From assembly GCF_000023705.1 (NCBI RefSeq), contig NC_012968.1:620001-684000 (forward strand): DNA of 64,000 bases, in the 5' to 3' direction. The position numbers and the translations under genes were made by a program. This document shows, piece after piece, positions 9,976 to 19,601 of the stretch. The notes beneath the pieces are model-generated. The model saw only the letters and a program-made list of their open reading frames with translations, did no database searches and had not been told where the DNA came from. This DNA comes from Methylotenera mobilis JLW8 (lineage in GTDB: Bacteria; Pseudomonadota; Gammaproteobacteria; Burkholderiales; Methylophilaceae). Positions within the stretch are counted from its first letter, which is position 1, and each line of letters starts with the position of its first letter.

Positions 9976-11199
9976 TTAGCCACTTACAACCTGGCCAAGT
10001 TTGAAAATAGGCAGATATAACGCGACGACTAAGCCGCCAATTAGCACGCCAAGCACGACCATAATGATAGGTTCCATCAGGCTGGAGAGTGCTTCTACGG
10101 CATCATCCACCTCACCCTCATAGAAATCAGCCACTTTGCCTAGCATAGAGTCTAATGCCCCGGACTCTTCACCAATCGCCGTCATTTGCAACACCATGTT
10201 TGGGAAAACCTCCGCATTCTGCATGGCAACAGTTAAGCTGGTACCTGTACTAATCTCGCTCTGGATTCTTTTTGTTGCATCGTAATACACACGATTCCCA
10301 GACGCACCAGCGACCGAGTCCAAGGCTTCAACCAAGGGTACGCCTGCCGAGAACATGGTCGCCATGGTTCGTGCAAATCTTGCAATGGTCGCCTTGCGGA
10401 CTAAATCTCCAAATACAGGTACTTTTAACATTAGTCTATCCATCGTAGCTTGCATAGAGAGTGACCGTTTCCATGTGTAGAAAAAGAACCATAGCCCGAA
10501 CCCAATAGAGCCAAATATTGCCCACCACCAATTTACAAAAAACTCAGAGATTGCCATTACGACTAAGGTTGGCCCGGGAAGATCTGCGCCAAAGCTAGAA
10601 AATAACTCTTTAAATGCGGGTACCACGAAAATCATAATCACTGCTGTGATAATAAATGCAACCACAATAATAGAAACTGGGTAAAACAATGCGGATTTTA
10701 TTTTTGACTTAATGGCTTGAATTTTTTCTTTATAAGTGGCGAGTCTATCCAGTAATGTATCCAGAATACCTGCTTGCTCGCCCGCGCTAATCAAGTTGCA
10801 GAATAATGCGTCAAAGTATAAAGGGTATTTGCGGAAGGCTGCACTTAGACTGCTACCTGTTTCCACATCAGACTTGATGTCCCCAAGCAGCTTGGCGACA
10901 GCGGGATTGCTATGACCTTTGCCCACAATATCAAAAGATTGCAACAAGGGAACGCCAGATTTCATCATGGTGGCAAGCTGACGTGTAAATAAAGTAATAT
11001 CTTTATCCGTGACTTTACCTGTATTTGCAAAACCACTTTGTTTTTTTACTTTGGTGACAGTAACTCCTTGGCGGCGTAAGGTGGCACTGACAAATGATTC
11101 GCCAGATGCTTTCATTTCCCCCTTAACAATTTTGCCTTTTTTATCTTTACCTACCCAGGTATAAATAACTTCTTTTGATGCCTTAGGATTGGCTGCCAT
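9976..11199 (-). CDS. pilC: Type IV pilus inner-membrane platform protein PilC
   Basis: This 407-residue protein has two repeated T2SF/GspF domains, about 70-195 and 275-395. Each is followed by hydrophobic segments (ALFYPVSIIVVAFIITAVIM near 170-190, a pair near 220-240, and VVLGVLIGGLVVALYLPIF at the C-terminus). PilC is the membrane platform through which PilB and PilT drive pilus extension and retraction. I prefer the ATG at 11199 because AGGGA lies six bases before it; the ATG two codons upstream is too close. It is 83 bases downstream of pilB. The prepilin peptidase gene pilD, which usually follows pilC, is absent here. Confidence 0.94.
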   Translation of the reverse strand: MAANPKASKEVIYTWVGKDKKGKIVKGEMKASGESFVSATLRRQGVTVTKVKKQSGFANTGKVTDKDITLFTRQLATMMKSGVPLLQSFDIVGKGHSNPAVAKLLGDIKSDVETGSSLSAAFRKYPLYFDALFCNLISAGEQAGILDTLLDRLATYKEKIQAIKSKIKSALFYPVSIIVVAFIITAVIMIFVVPAFKELFSSFGADLPGPTLVVMAISEFFVNWWWAIFGSIGFGLWFFFYTWKRSLSMQATMDRLMLKVPVFGDLVRKATIARFARTMATMFSAGVPLVEALDSVAGASGNRVYYDATKRIQSEISTGTSLTVAMQNAEVFPNMVLQMTAIGEESGALDSMLGKVADFYEGEVDDAVEALSSLMEPIIMVVLGVLIGGLVVALYLPIFKLGQVVSG

Positions 11200-11288
11200 A
11201 ATCATTCCCTGAGTGATTTATTTTATGATTGTATTTATTTAGCATACTTTGAGCTATGCATACTTTCAAGGTAGTGTATTTAAAAAAG

Positions 11289-13013
11289 CTACTCATTGGT
11301 ACAAGCTTCTACTTCTTCTATAGAGGTTAACCCTTGCATCACTTTCAGCACACCAGAGCGACGTAAATCATTTACGCCTTCGATTTTGGCTTGGTCTGCA
11401 ATATCATGTGCAGTGCCGTTTTTCATGATAATGCGGCTAATGGCATCAGTAATCGGCATCACTTGGTAAATGCCCACACGGCCTTTATAGCCGCCGTTGC
11501 ATAGTTCGCAACCTTCTGGGTTGTGACCATAAAGTTGCCAGCTCTCATTGAAGTCTTCTTCAATAAAGCCCACATTCAAGAGCGCCTCTTTAGGCACGTT
11601 GATCGGGAGTTTACAGTGTTTGCACAAACGTCGCGCCAAGCGCTGTGCTGTAATCAATGAGACAGCTGACGCAATGTTGAATGGTGCCACACCCATATTG
11701 AGCAAGCGCGTTAACGTGGATGGAGCATCATTAGTATGTAGTGTGGACAATACCATATGGCCGGTGGATGCTGCCTTGATCGCCATGTCTGCAGTTTCTA
11801 AATCGCGAATCTCACCAATCATAATGACATCAGGATCTTGTCGTAAGAATGACTTGAGCGCAGCGGCAAATGTCAGGCCTTGTTTGTCATTCACGTTAAC
11901 CTGATTAATCCCTGCCAGCGGAATCTCGCATGGGTCTTCAGCTGTAGATATGTTTACATCTGGGCTGTTGAGAATATTGAGGCATGTATATAGGGATACG
12001 GTCTTACCAGAACCTGTTGGGCCGGTTACTAGTACTAAGCCGTAGGGGCGGCTCACTGCATTTAGTAGGCGCTCTTTTTGTATAGGTTCATAACCCAGCG
12101 CCTCAATTCCAAGTGTGGCACTGGCAGGGTCGAGAATACGCATTACGATTTTTTCGCCATGAATGAGTGGCAGTGTGCTGACACGGAAGTCAATGGTGCG
12201 TGTCTTGGATAAGACTAACTTCATACGGCCATCTTGCGGAATACGTTTTTCCGAAATGTCCATACTTGAGATTACTTTAATGCGTGATGCGAGTTTTTCT
12301 TTAATAGCGAGAGGGGGTTGGTTAATCTCTCGCAATGCGCCATCAATACGGTAGCGTACACGGTAAAACTTCTCATAAGGCTCAAAATGTAAATCAGATG
12401 CCCCCATGTTGATAGCATCTAGTAGCATCTTGTTAAGAAAGCGTACCACAGGAGCGTCGTCAACTTCGGTTTCGACTTGTTCCTCTTCTGCTGCTTGTGA
12501 GTTGTCATCACTAAAGCCAAAATCGTCATCATTGCCTACAGCCAATGATTTAAGGCTGGTATCTTTAGCTTGCACCACCTTTTCTATCCAGCGGCCAAGT
12601 TTGTCATCTTCCACCACAATAGGTGAAATGTTCATCCCCATTTGGAATTGCACGCTATCTAGCGCTAGTATGTTAGTGGGATCGGAGATGGCGACATAGA
12701 GCACGTTGTTGCGCGCTTGCAGACCGATGACACGATTGCTAATAACTAGTTTGCTGTCAATTTGTTTGGCTGGGAGATAGTCTGGATTGAAAGCGTCTAG
12801 ATTAAAATATGGGAAACCAAAGGCTTTGGCGGAGGCCTCCGCAATACTTAATGCGCTGAGTTTTTTGCTTTGTATCAGCTGTGAAATAAATGAGGCATTT
12901 GCAGAATTAGCTTGAGCTTCCACCGCCCTCGCTTCATCTTCGGAAAGCAGCTTTTCTTGAATTAATGTTCTAGCTAGACCACTTAGTTTGGTTTGTGAAG
13001 TTGCAGTTGCCAT
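11289..13013 (-). CDS. pilB: Type IV pilus assembly ATPase PilB
   Basis: This 574-residue GspE/PilB-family ATPase has an N-terminal MshEN-like domain (about 10-155), an acidic linker (about 160-190) and a C-terminal motor. Visible motifs are Walker A GPTGSGKT, Walker B IMIGEIRDLETADMA, and the His box STGHMVLSTLHTNDAPST. The tetracysteine zinc site is CKHCK ... CELCNGG. It powers pilin polymerisation by ATP hydrolysis at the cytoplasmic face. It forms a unit with pilC on the minus strand. The 360-base gap upstream separates it from the divergent csp gene. Confidence 0.94.
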   Translation of the reverse strand: MATATSQTKLSGLARTLIQEKLLSEDEARAVEAQANSANASFISQLIQSKKLSALSIAEASAKAFGFPYFNLDAFNPDYLPAKQIDSKLVISNRVIGLQARNNVLYVAISDPTNILALDSVQFQMGMNISPIVVEDDKLGRWIEKVVQAKDTSLKSLAVGNDDDFGFSDDNSQAAEEEQVETEVDDAPVVRFLNKMLLDAINMGASDLHFEPYEKFYRVRYRIDGALREINQPPLAIKEKLASRIKVISSMDISEKRIPQDGRMKLVLSKTRTIDFRVSTLPLIHGEKIVMRILDPASATLGIEALGYEPIQKERLLNAVSRPYGLVLVTGPTGSGKTVSLYTCLNILNSPDVNISTAEDPCEIPLAGINQVNVNDKQGLTFAAALKSFLRQDPDVIMIGEIRDLETADMAIKAASTGHMVLSTLHTNDAPSTLTRLLNMGVAPFNIASAVSLITAQRLARRLCKHCKLPINVPKEALLNVGFIEEDFNESWQLYGHNPEGCELCNGGYKGRVGIYQVMPITDAISRIIMKNGTAHDIADQAKIEGVNDLRRSGVLKVMQGLTSIEEVEACTNE

Positions 13014-13222
13014 ATTAATTGTCGTGGTTGAATAAGCTTATAAGCAATTACAGTTAATTAACTCAGGCCAATAATGCACTTTACGTTTTTTTTTGTAAAG
13101 ACTTTACGCCTTTTATCGTGCAAATTCAGCATTTTTGCCATTGGTTGAACTAAAGCTGGCTAAATTTACTGGATATGTACAGGGTGGTTCAATTCTAGTG
13201 TTTGTTAGGCGGTAAAAACTAC

Positions 13223-13251
13223 TTGACATGCTGGAAAAAGCAACTTATAAA
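13223..13251 (+). promoter_or_regulatory. Sigma-70 promoter and long leader of the cold-shock gene
   Basis: A perfect -35 TTGACA (13223-13228) and TATAAA (13246-13251) are spaced by 17 bases. Transcription should start near 13258, giving a leader of about 115 bases before the csp ATG. Long structured leaders are typical of cspA-type mRNAs, where the leader acts as a thermosensor. The rest of the 360-base gap (13014-13222) is AT-rich, must hold the pilB promoter, and shows nothing else I can name. Confidence 0.7.
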
Positions 13252-13373
13252 TATGCATAGGTGTTTGAATTCGAGTTTTTTGCAGTCAGCTTTTAATTTA
13301 GTTACTGCGACTTTATGTTCTTGAGGCAAACTTTCTGGGGCGCCCCCCTTTGTATTATGTAAGGATGTATGAA

Positions 13374-13577
13374 ATGGCAACAGGTACCGTAAAATGGTTT
13401 AATGATTCTAAAGGTTTTGGTTTTATTACGCCTGATGATGGTGGTGATGATTTATTCGCACACTTCTCAGCGATTGTAGAATCAGGTTACAAAAGCCTAA
13501 AAGAAGGTCAACGTGTTAGTTTTGATTTAACTGAAGGCCCAAAAGGTAAACAAGCTTCAAATATTCAGAAAGCTTAA
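13374..13577 (+). CDS. CspA-family cold-shock protein
   Basis: This 67-residue single cold-shock domain begins [18 protein letters not shown] and carries both RNA-binding motifs, KGFGFI (RNP1) and DLFAHF (RNP2-like). It binds single-stranded RNA or DNA and acts as an RNA chaperone. The ATG at 13374 is preceded at six bases by AAGGATG (13361-13367). An upstream in-frame ATG at 13365 overlaps that ribosome site and is unlikely. The gene is monocistronic, with a strong promoter, a long leader and a strong terminator. Confidence 0.95.
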   Translation: MATGTVKWFNDSKGFGFITPDDGGDDLFAHFSAIVESGYKSLKEGQRVSFDLTEGPKGKQASNIQKA

Positions 13578-13628
13578 GTTTTATCTAAAGCTGCATTTGG
13601 GTTAGCCTACATCTGGTCCCCAATACTC

Positions 13629-13667
13629 AAAAGGCTTTTTATGCATTGCGCATAAAAAGCCTTTTTT
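13629..13667. terminator. Bidirectional terminator between csp and icd
   Basis: A perfect 12-base stem (GGCTTTTTATGC 13633-13644 with GCATAAAAAGCC 13650-13661) has a five-base loop. Four A precede it and six T follow. It can terminate the csp gene on the plus strand and icd on the minus strand. Confidence 0.9.
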
Positions 13668-13687
13668 ATATGTGGCGCTAGCGTTTA

Positions 13688-14941
13688 CTACATATTCGCA
13701 ATAATTTCATCGCCAAATTCTGCCGTGCCTACCTGTGTTGCACCTTCCATTTGTGTAGAGAAGTCGCTGGTCACACGTTTGCTGATAATTGCATTGGCAA
13801 CGCCTTTCAGTACCAAATCAGCAGCTTCTGTCCATCCTAAATGACGTAGCATCATTTCAGCAGAAAGGATCAGTGAGCTTGGGTTGGCGATGTTCTTGCC
13901 AGCAATTTTTGGAGCAGTGCCATGAGTTGCTTCAAACATGGCTACTGTGTCGCTTAAGTTGGCGCCTGGCGCAATGCCAATGCCTCCCACTTGCGCTGCT
14001 AAAGCATCGCTTACGTAGTCGCCATTTAAGTTTAATGTAGCAACCACATCGTAATCTTGTGGGTGCAGCAAGATTTCTTGCAAGAAAGCATCGGCAATAC
14101 AGTCTTTAATAATGATGCCATTTGGTAGTTTGCACCATGGTCCGCCGTCAATCTCAACCGCACCAAATTCTTGTTTTGCCACTTCATAGCCCCAGTCCCT
14201 GAAGCCACCTTCTGTAAACTTCATGATGTTGCCTTTGTGGGCAATGGTCACTGATTTACGGTTGTTATCAATTGCGTACTGAATCGCCTTGCGAACCAAG
14301 CGTTGGCTGCCATCGATGGATACTGGTTTGATGCCGATAGCTGATGATTCTGGGAAGCGAATTTTTTTACGCATGCCCATGTCGCTCAGAAATGTGATGA
14401 CTTTTTCTACTTCATCTGTGCCTGCTGCCCACTCGATACCTGCATAAATATCTTCTGTGTTCTCGCGGAAGATCACCATGTCGGTTTTTTCAGGGTGTTT
14501 TACCGGGCTAGGTACACCTGAGAAGTATTGAATTGGTCGTAAGCATACGTAGAGGTCAAGCTCTTGGCGTAGGGATACGTTCAATGAGCGGATGCCGCCG
14601 CCTACTGGTGTGGTTAATGGGCCTTTGATTGAGATTACGTAATCGCGTACCGCTTGCATGGTTTCGCTTGGTAGCCAGGTGTCTTTGCCTTCTTTGTCTT
14701 TACCGTAAACTTTTACTGCTTTTTCGCCGGCAAACACTTCCATCCATGAGATTTTTCTGGAGCCGCCGTAAGCCTTGTTTACCGCAGTATCTACAACTTT
14801 AATCATCGGTGGGGTAATATCAATGCCTATACCATCACCTTCAATAAATGGGATAATAGGATTGTTCGGTACGTTTAGCGTATTGTCTGCATTAACAGAA
14901 ATTTTTTCGCCTGTGCTAGGTTTGATAATTTTCGAAGTCAT
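13688..14941 (-). CDS. icd: NADP-dependent isocitrate dehydrogenase
   Basis: This 417-residue enzyme of the bacterial NADP-IDH class oxidatively decarboxylates isocitrate to 2-oxoglutarate. Recognisable stretches are [16 protein letters not shown], the substrate-loop [31 protein letters not shown], and the metal/substrate region [29 protein letters not shown] near residue 345 belongs to the NADP-binding region. Length matches the E. coli enzyme (416). It stands alone, convergent with csp and divergent from rluE with only 15 bases between the starts, so their promoters must overlap neighbouring coding sequence. Confidence 0.96.
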   Translation of the reverse strand: MTSKIIKPSTGEKISVNADNTLNVPNNPIIPFIEGDGIGIDITPPMIKVVDTAVNKAYGGSRKISWMEVFAGEKAVKVYGKDKEGKDTWLPSETMQAVRDYVISIKGPLTTPVGGGIRSLNVSLRQELDLYVCLRPIQYFSGVPSPVKHPEKTDMVIFRENTEDIYAGIEWAAGTDEVEKVITFLSDMGMRKKIRFPESSAIGIKPVSIDGSQRLVRKAIQYAIDNNRKSVTIAHKGNIMKFTEGGFRDWGYEVAKQEFGAVEIDGGPWCKLPNGIIIKDCIADAFLQEILLHPQDYDVVATLNLNGDYVSDALAAQVGGIGIAPGANLSDTVAMFEATHGTAPKIAGKNIANPSSLILSAEMMLRHLGWTEAADLVLKGVANAIISKRVTSDFSTQMEGATQVGTAEFGDEIIANM

Positions 14942-14956
14942 TCACAATTTCCTAAG

Positions 14957-15511
14957 ATGATAATTTTATTTAATAAACCGTTTAACGTCGTGTGCCAATT
15001 TAGCCCGCATGACTCACCGAATCCCGATAACAGGCACGCCACGTTAAAAGACTTTATTCCTATCCCTGATGTGTATGCAGCAGGGCGTTTGGATACTGAT
15101 AGTGAAGGTTTGCTTATTTTAACCGATGATGGGGCATTGCAACATCGTTTAAGCCATCCAAAACATAAAGAAATTAAAACTTACTGGGTGCAGGTGGAGG
15201 GGGCTCCCTCTGATGAAGCGTTGCAACCACTTCGCGTAGGTGTGGATTTGGGTGACTTTATCACACAACCGGCTGAGGTAAGTGTGATGAATGAGCCTGC
15301 AGGGATATGGTTAAGAAACCCGCCGATTCGTGAACGCAAAGCGATCCCCACTACATGGCTGCAAATCAAAATTTCTGAAGGAAAAAATCGCCAAGTACGG
15401 CGCATGACAGCAAAAGTCGGGTTTCCGACCTTGCGTTTAATCCGTTATGCGATTGGGCGTTACACATTAGACGGTATAGCAAATGGAGAATATAAGGTGT
15501 TAACAGCATGA
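14957..15511 (+). CDS. rluE: 23S rRNA pseudouridine(2457) synthase RluE-type
   Basis: This 184-residue RsuA/RluE-family pseudouridine synthase has the catalytic-Asp signature [19 protein letters not shown] (about 40-59). The family motif [22 protein letters not shown] lies near residue 140. It lacks an N-terminal S4 domain, as expected for RluE. It isomerises a uridine in 23S rRNA. The next gene overlaps its stop (ATGA). Confidence 0.9.
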   Translation: MIILFNKPFNVVCQFSPHDSPNPDNRHATLKDFIPIPDVYAAGRLDTDSEGLLILTDDGALQHRLSHPKHKEIKTYWVQVEGAPSDEALQPLRVGVDLGDFITQPAEVSVMNEPAGIWLRNPPIRERKAIPTTWLQIKISEGKNRQVRRMTAKVGFPTLRLIRYAIGRYTLDGIANGEYKVLTA

Positions 15512-16218
15512 AGCCAGTCGTTATTTTTCGCCACTTTAACAGTGAAGGTCCTGGATATTTTGCTGACTTCTTGGATGCAGAGGGGATTTCTTGGAGTTTG
15601 ATCAAAATTGACGAAGGTGATGTTGTGCCCAGCTCAATCGAAGCCTATAGCGGTATGGTACTGATGGGTGGGCCGATGAGTGTAAATGATGATTTGCCTT
15701 GGATTTCACCAGTGCTGGGTTTGATCCGGCAGGCTGTAGATGCCGATGTGCCTGTATTAGGACATTGTCTTGGGGCGCAGCTGATGAGTAAAGCTTTAGG
15801 CGCAACAGTCACACAAAATGCGATTAAAGAGATAGGCTGGGGTGAGGTGAATGTCAGTGTAAATGACGCTGCTCAGCATTGGTTTGGTGAGTTGGAAAGT
15901 TTTAATGCTTTTCACTGGCATGGAGAAACCTTTAGTATGCCTGCGGGAGCGGTACACATCCTGGCAAGTAAGTATTGTGAGAATCAGGCTTATGCACTGG
16001 GTAAAAAGCATCTGGCTTTACAGTGCCATATCGAGATGACAGAGGCGATGGTGCAGGAGTGGTGTGTGGTGGGTGCCGAAGAGATTGCATCTGCACAGCA
16101 TAGCCCCGCAGTGCAGGATGTGGAAACCATACAGCAAACCTTGCCGTTGCATTGTTTTTTTCTGAATAAGGTTGCTAAGCAGGTGTATCAGCAATGGATT
16201 AAAGGCTTGGTTAATTAA
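15508..16218 (+). CDS. Class I glutamine amidotransferase (GMP-synthase-like)
   Basis: This 236-residue stand-alone class I GATase domain has the nucleophile elbow GHCLGAQ (C87). The catalytic His lies in LQCHIEMTE near residue 172, with Glu two residues on. FHWHGETF is a conserved GMP-synthase-like feature. Such proteins hydrolyse glutamine or gamma-glutamyl compounds, and several act on gamma-glutamyl amides in catabolism. The substrate is unknown. It overlaps rluE by four bases, so the two are translationally coupled, though no functional link is obvious. Confidence 0.82.
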   Translation: MKPVVIFRHFNSEGPGYFADFLDAEGISWSLIKIDEGDVVPSSIEAYSGMVLMGGPMSVNDDLPWISPVLGLIRQAVDADVPVLGHCLGAQLMSKALGATVTQNAIKEIGWGEVNVSVNDAAQHWFGELESFNAFHWHGETFSMPAGAVHILASKYCENQAYALGKKHLALQCHIEMTEAMVQEWCVVGAEEIASAQHSPAVQDVETIQQTLPLHCFFLNKVAKQVYQQWIKGLVN

Positions 16219-16277
16219 GAAGGCCTCTAAAAGTCCAACTTCCGTTGCCAAGCTGTGTGGCTCACAAAAAATTACTG

Positions 16278-16308
16278 CTTACATATCAGATATATGCGTC
16301 GTTATAAT
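16278..16308 (+). promoter_or_regulatory. Putative aroC promoter
   Basis: A perfect TATAAT (16303-16308) lies about 105 bases before the aroC ATG. The best -35 candidate is CTTACA (16278-16283) at a long 19-base spacing, so the -35 is weak. No other gene lies in this 195-base gap. Confidence 0.45.
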
Positions 16309-16413
16309 CCTCTGTTTGCGCCTTGTCTGGCTTAGGCGTTTGAATTTTTAGAGTCGCCCTTAACATGTTGCTTGGCTATGTTAAAATCACTTAACTTTAA
16401 TTGAGGTCGCATC

Positions 16414-17502
16414 ATGTCTGGCAATACACTTGGCAAGCTTTTTACCTTTACATCATTCGGTGAGTCGCACGGTGCTGCAATTGGCGGTATCGTCGATGGC
16501 TGTCCGCCGGGCTTGGCACTGAGTGCAGAAGACTTGCAAATTGACTTGGATCGTCGTAAACCAGGTACTTCACGTCATGTGACACAACGTCAAGAGGCTG
16601 ACACTGTGGAAATCCTGTCAGGTATTTTTGAAGGAAAAACCACGGGTGCACCGATAGGCTTGCTGATTCGCAATACCGACCAGCGCAGCCAAGATTACAG
16701 CAAGATTATGGATACATTCCGCCCTGGTCACGCTGACTATACCTATACGCAAAAATATGGGGTGCGCGATTACCGTGGCGGTGGTCGTTCAAGTGCGCGT
16801 GAAACAGCAGCGCGCGTGGCGGCTGGGGCGATTGCTAAAAAATGGCTGAAAGAGCGTTATGGTGTTTCTGTACGCGGTTATATGAGCCAACTAGGTGAGA
16901 TTGATATCCCATTTGAAAGTTGGGATGTAGTGAATGACAATCCGTTCTTTTCACCTAATGTCAGTATTTTACCTACACTTGAAGATTATTTAGACAAGAT
17001 TCGTGCAGAGCGTGACTCAGTCGGTGCACGCATTACCGTGGTGGCAGAACATGTGCCTGTTGGCTTGGGTGAGCCTATTTTCGATCGCTTGGATGCTGAA
17101 ATTGCTTATGCCATGATGAGCATTAACGCGGTAAAAGGTGTAGAGATCGGGGCTGGGTTTGCGAGTATCGCACAGCGTGGCAGCGTGCATTCTGACGAAA
17201 TGACGCCACAGGGTTTTGTCACCAACCACGCGGGTGGTATTTTGGGTGGAATATCTACTGGACAGGAAATAAGAGTGAATGTGGCGTTAAAGCCTACTTC
17301 CAGTATTCCGCAAGAGCGACGCTCTATCGATAAAAGTGGCAATGCCGTGACGATGCAAACTACTGGGCGTCATGATCCTTGTGTTGGGGTGCGTGCAACG
17401 CCGATTGTAGAGGCAATGTTAGCGATGGTATTGATGGACCATGCGTTACGTCACCGTGCGCAAAACGCAGACGTGCAATGTGCAACACCTAAAATTATTT
17501 AA
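16414..17502 (+). CDS. aroC: Chorismate synthase
   Basis: This 362-residue enzyme makes chorismate from 5-enolpyruvylshikimate-3-phosphate, the last shared step of aromatic amino-acid synthesis. It needs reduced FMN. Signatures seen are SFGESHG at residues 14-20, the RPGHADYTY and [13 protein letters not shown] blocks, and GGISTGQEI with [17 protein letters not shown] near the C-terminus. Length is normal. It is monocistronic, with its own promoter and a strong terminator at 17599-17624. Confidence 0.97.
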   Translation: MSGNTLGKLFTFTSFGESHGAAIGGIVDGCPPGLALSAEDLQIDLDRRKPGTSRHVTQRQEADTVEILSGIFEGKTTGAPIGLLIRNTDQRSQDYSKIMDTFRPGHADYTYTQKYGVRDYRGGGRSSARETAARVAAGAIAKKWLKERYGVSVRGYMSQLGEIDIPFESWDVVNDNPFFSPNVSILPTLEDYLDKIRAERDSVGARITVVAEHVPVGLGEPIFDRLDAEIAYAMMSINAVKGVEIGAGFASIAQRGSVHSDEMTPQGFVTNHAGGILGGISTGQEIRVNVALKPTSSIPQERRSIDKSGNAVTMQTTGRHDPCVGVRATPIVEAMLAMVLMDHALRHRAQNADVQCATPKII

Positions 17503-17598
17503 ATAGAATTTTATTTAACTAGCGTTTTATTGGGCTGGAATTATTTAAATCGCACCATCATTATTTAAGCAGGTTAAAACCATTCACGATTCAATATT

Positions 17599-17624
17599 AA
17601 GTCGGCAAATGCCGACTTTTTTTT
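17599..17624 (+). terminator. aroC terminator
   Basis: An eight-base stem (AAGTCGGC 17599-17606 with GCCGACTT 17611-17618) has the four-base loop AAAT and is followed by six more T. It lies about 100 bases after the aroC stop and just before the MFS gene. Confidence 0.85.
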
Positions 17625-17639
17625 CGGTATGATATCCAT

Positions 17640-18812
17640 ATGCATACAGACTTACATTATCGGCTCTCCCGTTTTTATTTTATCTACTACTTTTTTGTCG
17701 GTGCATTCGTGCCGTATTGGGGGCTGTATTTAAAATCTGAGCAGTTTTCAGCGGCTGATATTGGTGTGCTGATGTCTTTGTTTCAGATTAGCCGAATTTT
17801 TGCGCCAAACTTTTGGGGATGGTTAGCAGACCATACTGGCAAGCGCACTCCCTGGATCAGGCTGACTTCCTTCCTTGGTTTGTGCGGGTTTGTTGCGGTA
17901 TTCTGGGCGCATGGTTTTTTCTGGATGTTTTTTGTGATGGCGGCATTGAGCTTGTTCACTAGCTCTACCTTGCCATTGGCTGAGTCGTTGACGTTGGCGC
18001 ATCTGGCCACGACCAATGGTCATTACAGCCGTATTCGTATGTGGGGTTCCTCCGGGTTTATTGTGGCCGCTGTGGTGCTAGGCTTCTTGATAGATTGGAC
18101 TGGCATTGCCAGCTTGCTGTGGTTTTTACTTGCTGTGCAAATTACCTTGTTTGTGCTGACTTTTTCGCTGCCAGAACCTAAAGTGGCTGCACATCCGCAT
18201 GATAGTTTTTCTATTTGGCAGGTAGTGCGACAGCCTAATGTGATTGCCTTGTTGGTAGGGTGCTCACTCATGGTAACGGCACATGGTGTGCTTTATAACT
18301 TTTACTCCATCTATCTGAGCGAGCATGGTTACAGTAAAGGCATGATAGGCTTGCTATGGGCAGTCGGCGTTATTTGTGAGATTATTATTTTTATGCTGAT
18401 GCCTAAGATACTAGCAAGGTTTACTTTAAAAACAATCTTGCTGGTGAGCTTGGTGCTAGCCGTGATTCGCTTTAGCTTGATTGGCTTTGCTGTCGATAAT
18501 TTATGGATGTTGCTGTTTGCACAAACATTGCACGCGGCCACATTTGGCAGCTTTCATGCGGCCTCGGTAGAAGTAATTACACAGTTCTTTAATGGCAGGC
18601 ACCAGGCAAAAGGACAAGCGATTTATAACAGCGTGGCATACGGTGTGGGCGGCACGGTAGGCGGCGTTGCGGGTGGCTATGCGCTGCAGTATTTGGGTGG
18701 CCAACAAACGTTTATGCTGGCAGCTGTTTTTCCGTTATTAGGCTTGGCCGTGGTGGCGCTTGGGTTACATCTAGGCCAGCAGTCCACCATGCAACAGGGG
18801 ATGTTTAAATGA
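17640..18812 (+). CDS. Major facilitator superfamily transporter (HcaT/PPP-like)
   Basis: This 390-residue integral membrane protein has about twelve hydrophobic segments. The N-terminal FVPYWGLYLKSEQFSAADIGVL and the loop GWLADHTGKR (MFS motif A-like) are typical of the MFS_1-like/phenylpropionate-permease branch. The substrate is unknown. The ATG follows directly after the aroC terminator and no ribosome site stands out. The last four bases overlap the start of the downstream aspartic-protease gene. Confidence 0.8.
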   Translation: MHTDLHYRLSRFYFIYYFFVGAFVPYWGLYLKSEQFSAADIGVLMSLFQISRIFAPNFWGWLADHTGKRTPWIRLTSFLGLCGFVAVFWAHGFFWMFFVMAALSLFTSSTLPLAESLTLAHLATTNGHYSRIRMWGSSGFIVAAVVLGFLIDWTGIASLLWFLLAVQITLFVLTFSLPEPKVAAHPHDSFSIWQVVRQPNVIALLVGCSLMVTAHGVLYNFYSIYLSEHGYSKGMIGLLWAVGVICEIIIFMLMPKILARFTLKTILLVSLVLAVIRFSLIGFAVDNLWMLLFAQTLHAATFGSFHAASVEVITQFFNGRHQAKGQAIYNSVAYGVGGTVGGVAGGYALQYLGGQQTFMLAAVFPLLGLAVVALGLHLGQQSTMQQGMFK

Positions 18813-19477
18813 TGCTCAAAGTAAAATTACGCAGGTGCTTGCTGATGACACTATCAATTTCCGCCTCTCTGTTATCGCATACAGTAAGCGCTGATACGCG
18901 CGTGAATATTGTCGGTTTGTTTAGCAATAAGGCTGTGCTGATGATTAATGGCGGCAGGCCGCAAACTTTGAGTGTTGGGCAGACTGTAGATGGCGTTAAG
19001 TTAATTGCTGCGGATAGCAGTTCCGCAACGTTGTCGATTGAAGGGAAAACAAAACAGCTGGGCATGGGACAGGCTGCCTCGGTCGGCGAAACATCGTCAA
19101 GCAGCAATCCCAGTGTTACGCTATATGCAAGTGCAGGCGGGCATTTTGTCTCGGAGTGCAAAGTGAATGGTGTGCCTCTGAAGTTTTTAATTGATACTGG
19201 TGCAACTACAGTTGCGCTGAATAGTGGGGATGCTAAGTTTGCCAAGATTGATTATAAAAAAGGTGAACCAGTGCAAGTGTCAACGGCAAATGGCGTTGTC
19301 ACTGCGTATCGTGTCACTATTGCAAACTTGAAAATTGGTGGTATTACGTTAAGTCAGGTTGAGGGTAACGTTTTGGAAGGCGGTTTCCCTTCGGTGGTGC
19401 TAATGGGGATGAGTGCTTTGAGCCGTATGGAGGTGAAGCATCAGGGTAGCACGATGACGCTGACGAAAAAATATTAA
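18809..19477 (+). CDS. Periplasmic retropepsin-like aspartic protease
   Basis: This 222-residue protein has a signal peptide (about 1-28, cleavage near VSA-DT). An N-terminal domain (about 30-90: VGLFSNKAVLMINGGRPQ, LSVGQTVDGVKL) may, by inference, resemble the HR fold of secretion proteins. The C-terminal single-lobe protease has the active-site triad DTGATTV (Asp near 130) and a second psi-like motif VVLMGMSALSRM. Single-lobed retropepsins act as homodimers. The target is unknown. It overlaps the MFS gene by ATGA. Confidence 0.82.
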   Translation: MMLKVKLRRCLLMTLSISASLLSHTVSADTRVNIVGLFSNKAVLMINGGRPQTLSVGQTVDGVKLIAADSSSATLSIEGKTKQLGMGQAASVGETSSSSNPSVTLYASAGGHFVSECKVNGVPLKFLIDTGATTVALNSGDAKFAKIDYKKGEPVQVSTANGVVTAYRVTIANLKIGGITLSQVEGNVLEGGFPSVVLMGMSALSRMEVKHQGSTMTLTKKY

Positions 19478-19548
19478 GCGCATTATTAATATTTTTGTAC
19501 GCCAAGCATTAGCTAGTACGTGCGAAGAATAGTTAGTGCTCAGCGTAT

Positions 19549-19579
19549 AAAAAAAGCCACTTTGCTAAGTGGCTTTTTT
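19549..19579. terminator. Bidirectional terminator between the protease gene and folE2
   Basis: An eight-base stem AGCCACTT (19555-19562) pairs with AAGTGGCT (19567-19574) across TGCT. A-rich sequence on the left and T-rich on the right let it work in both directions. Confidence 0.88.
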
Positions 19580-19601
19580 ACTAACTGATTTTTTTGTAGG
19601 C

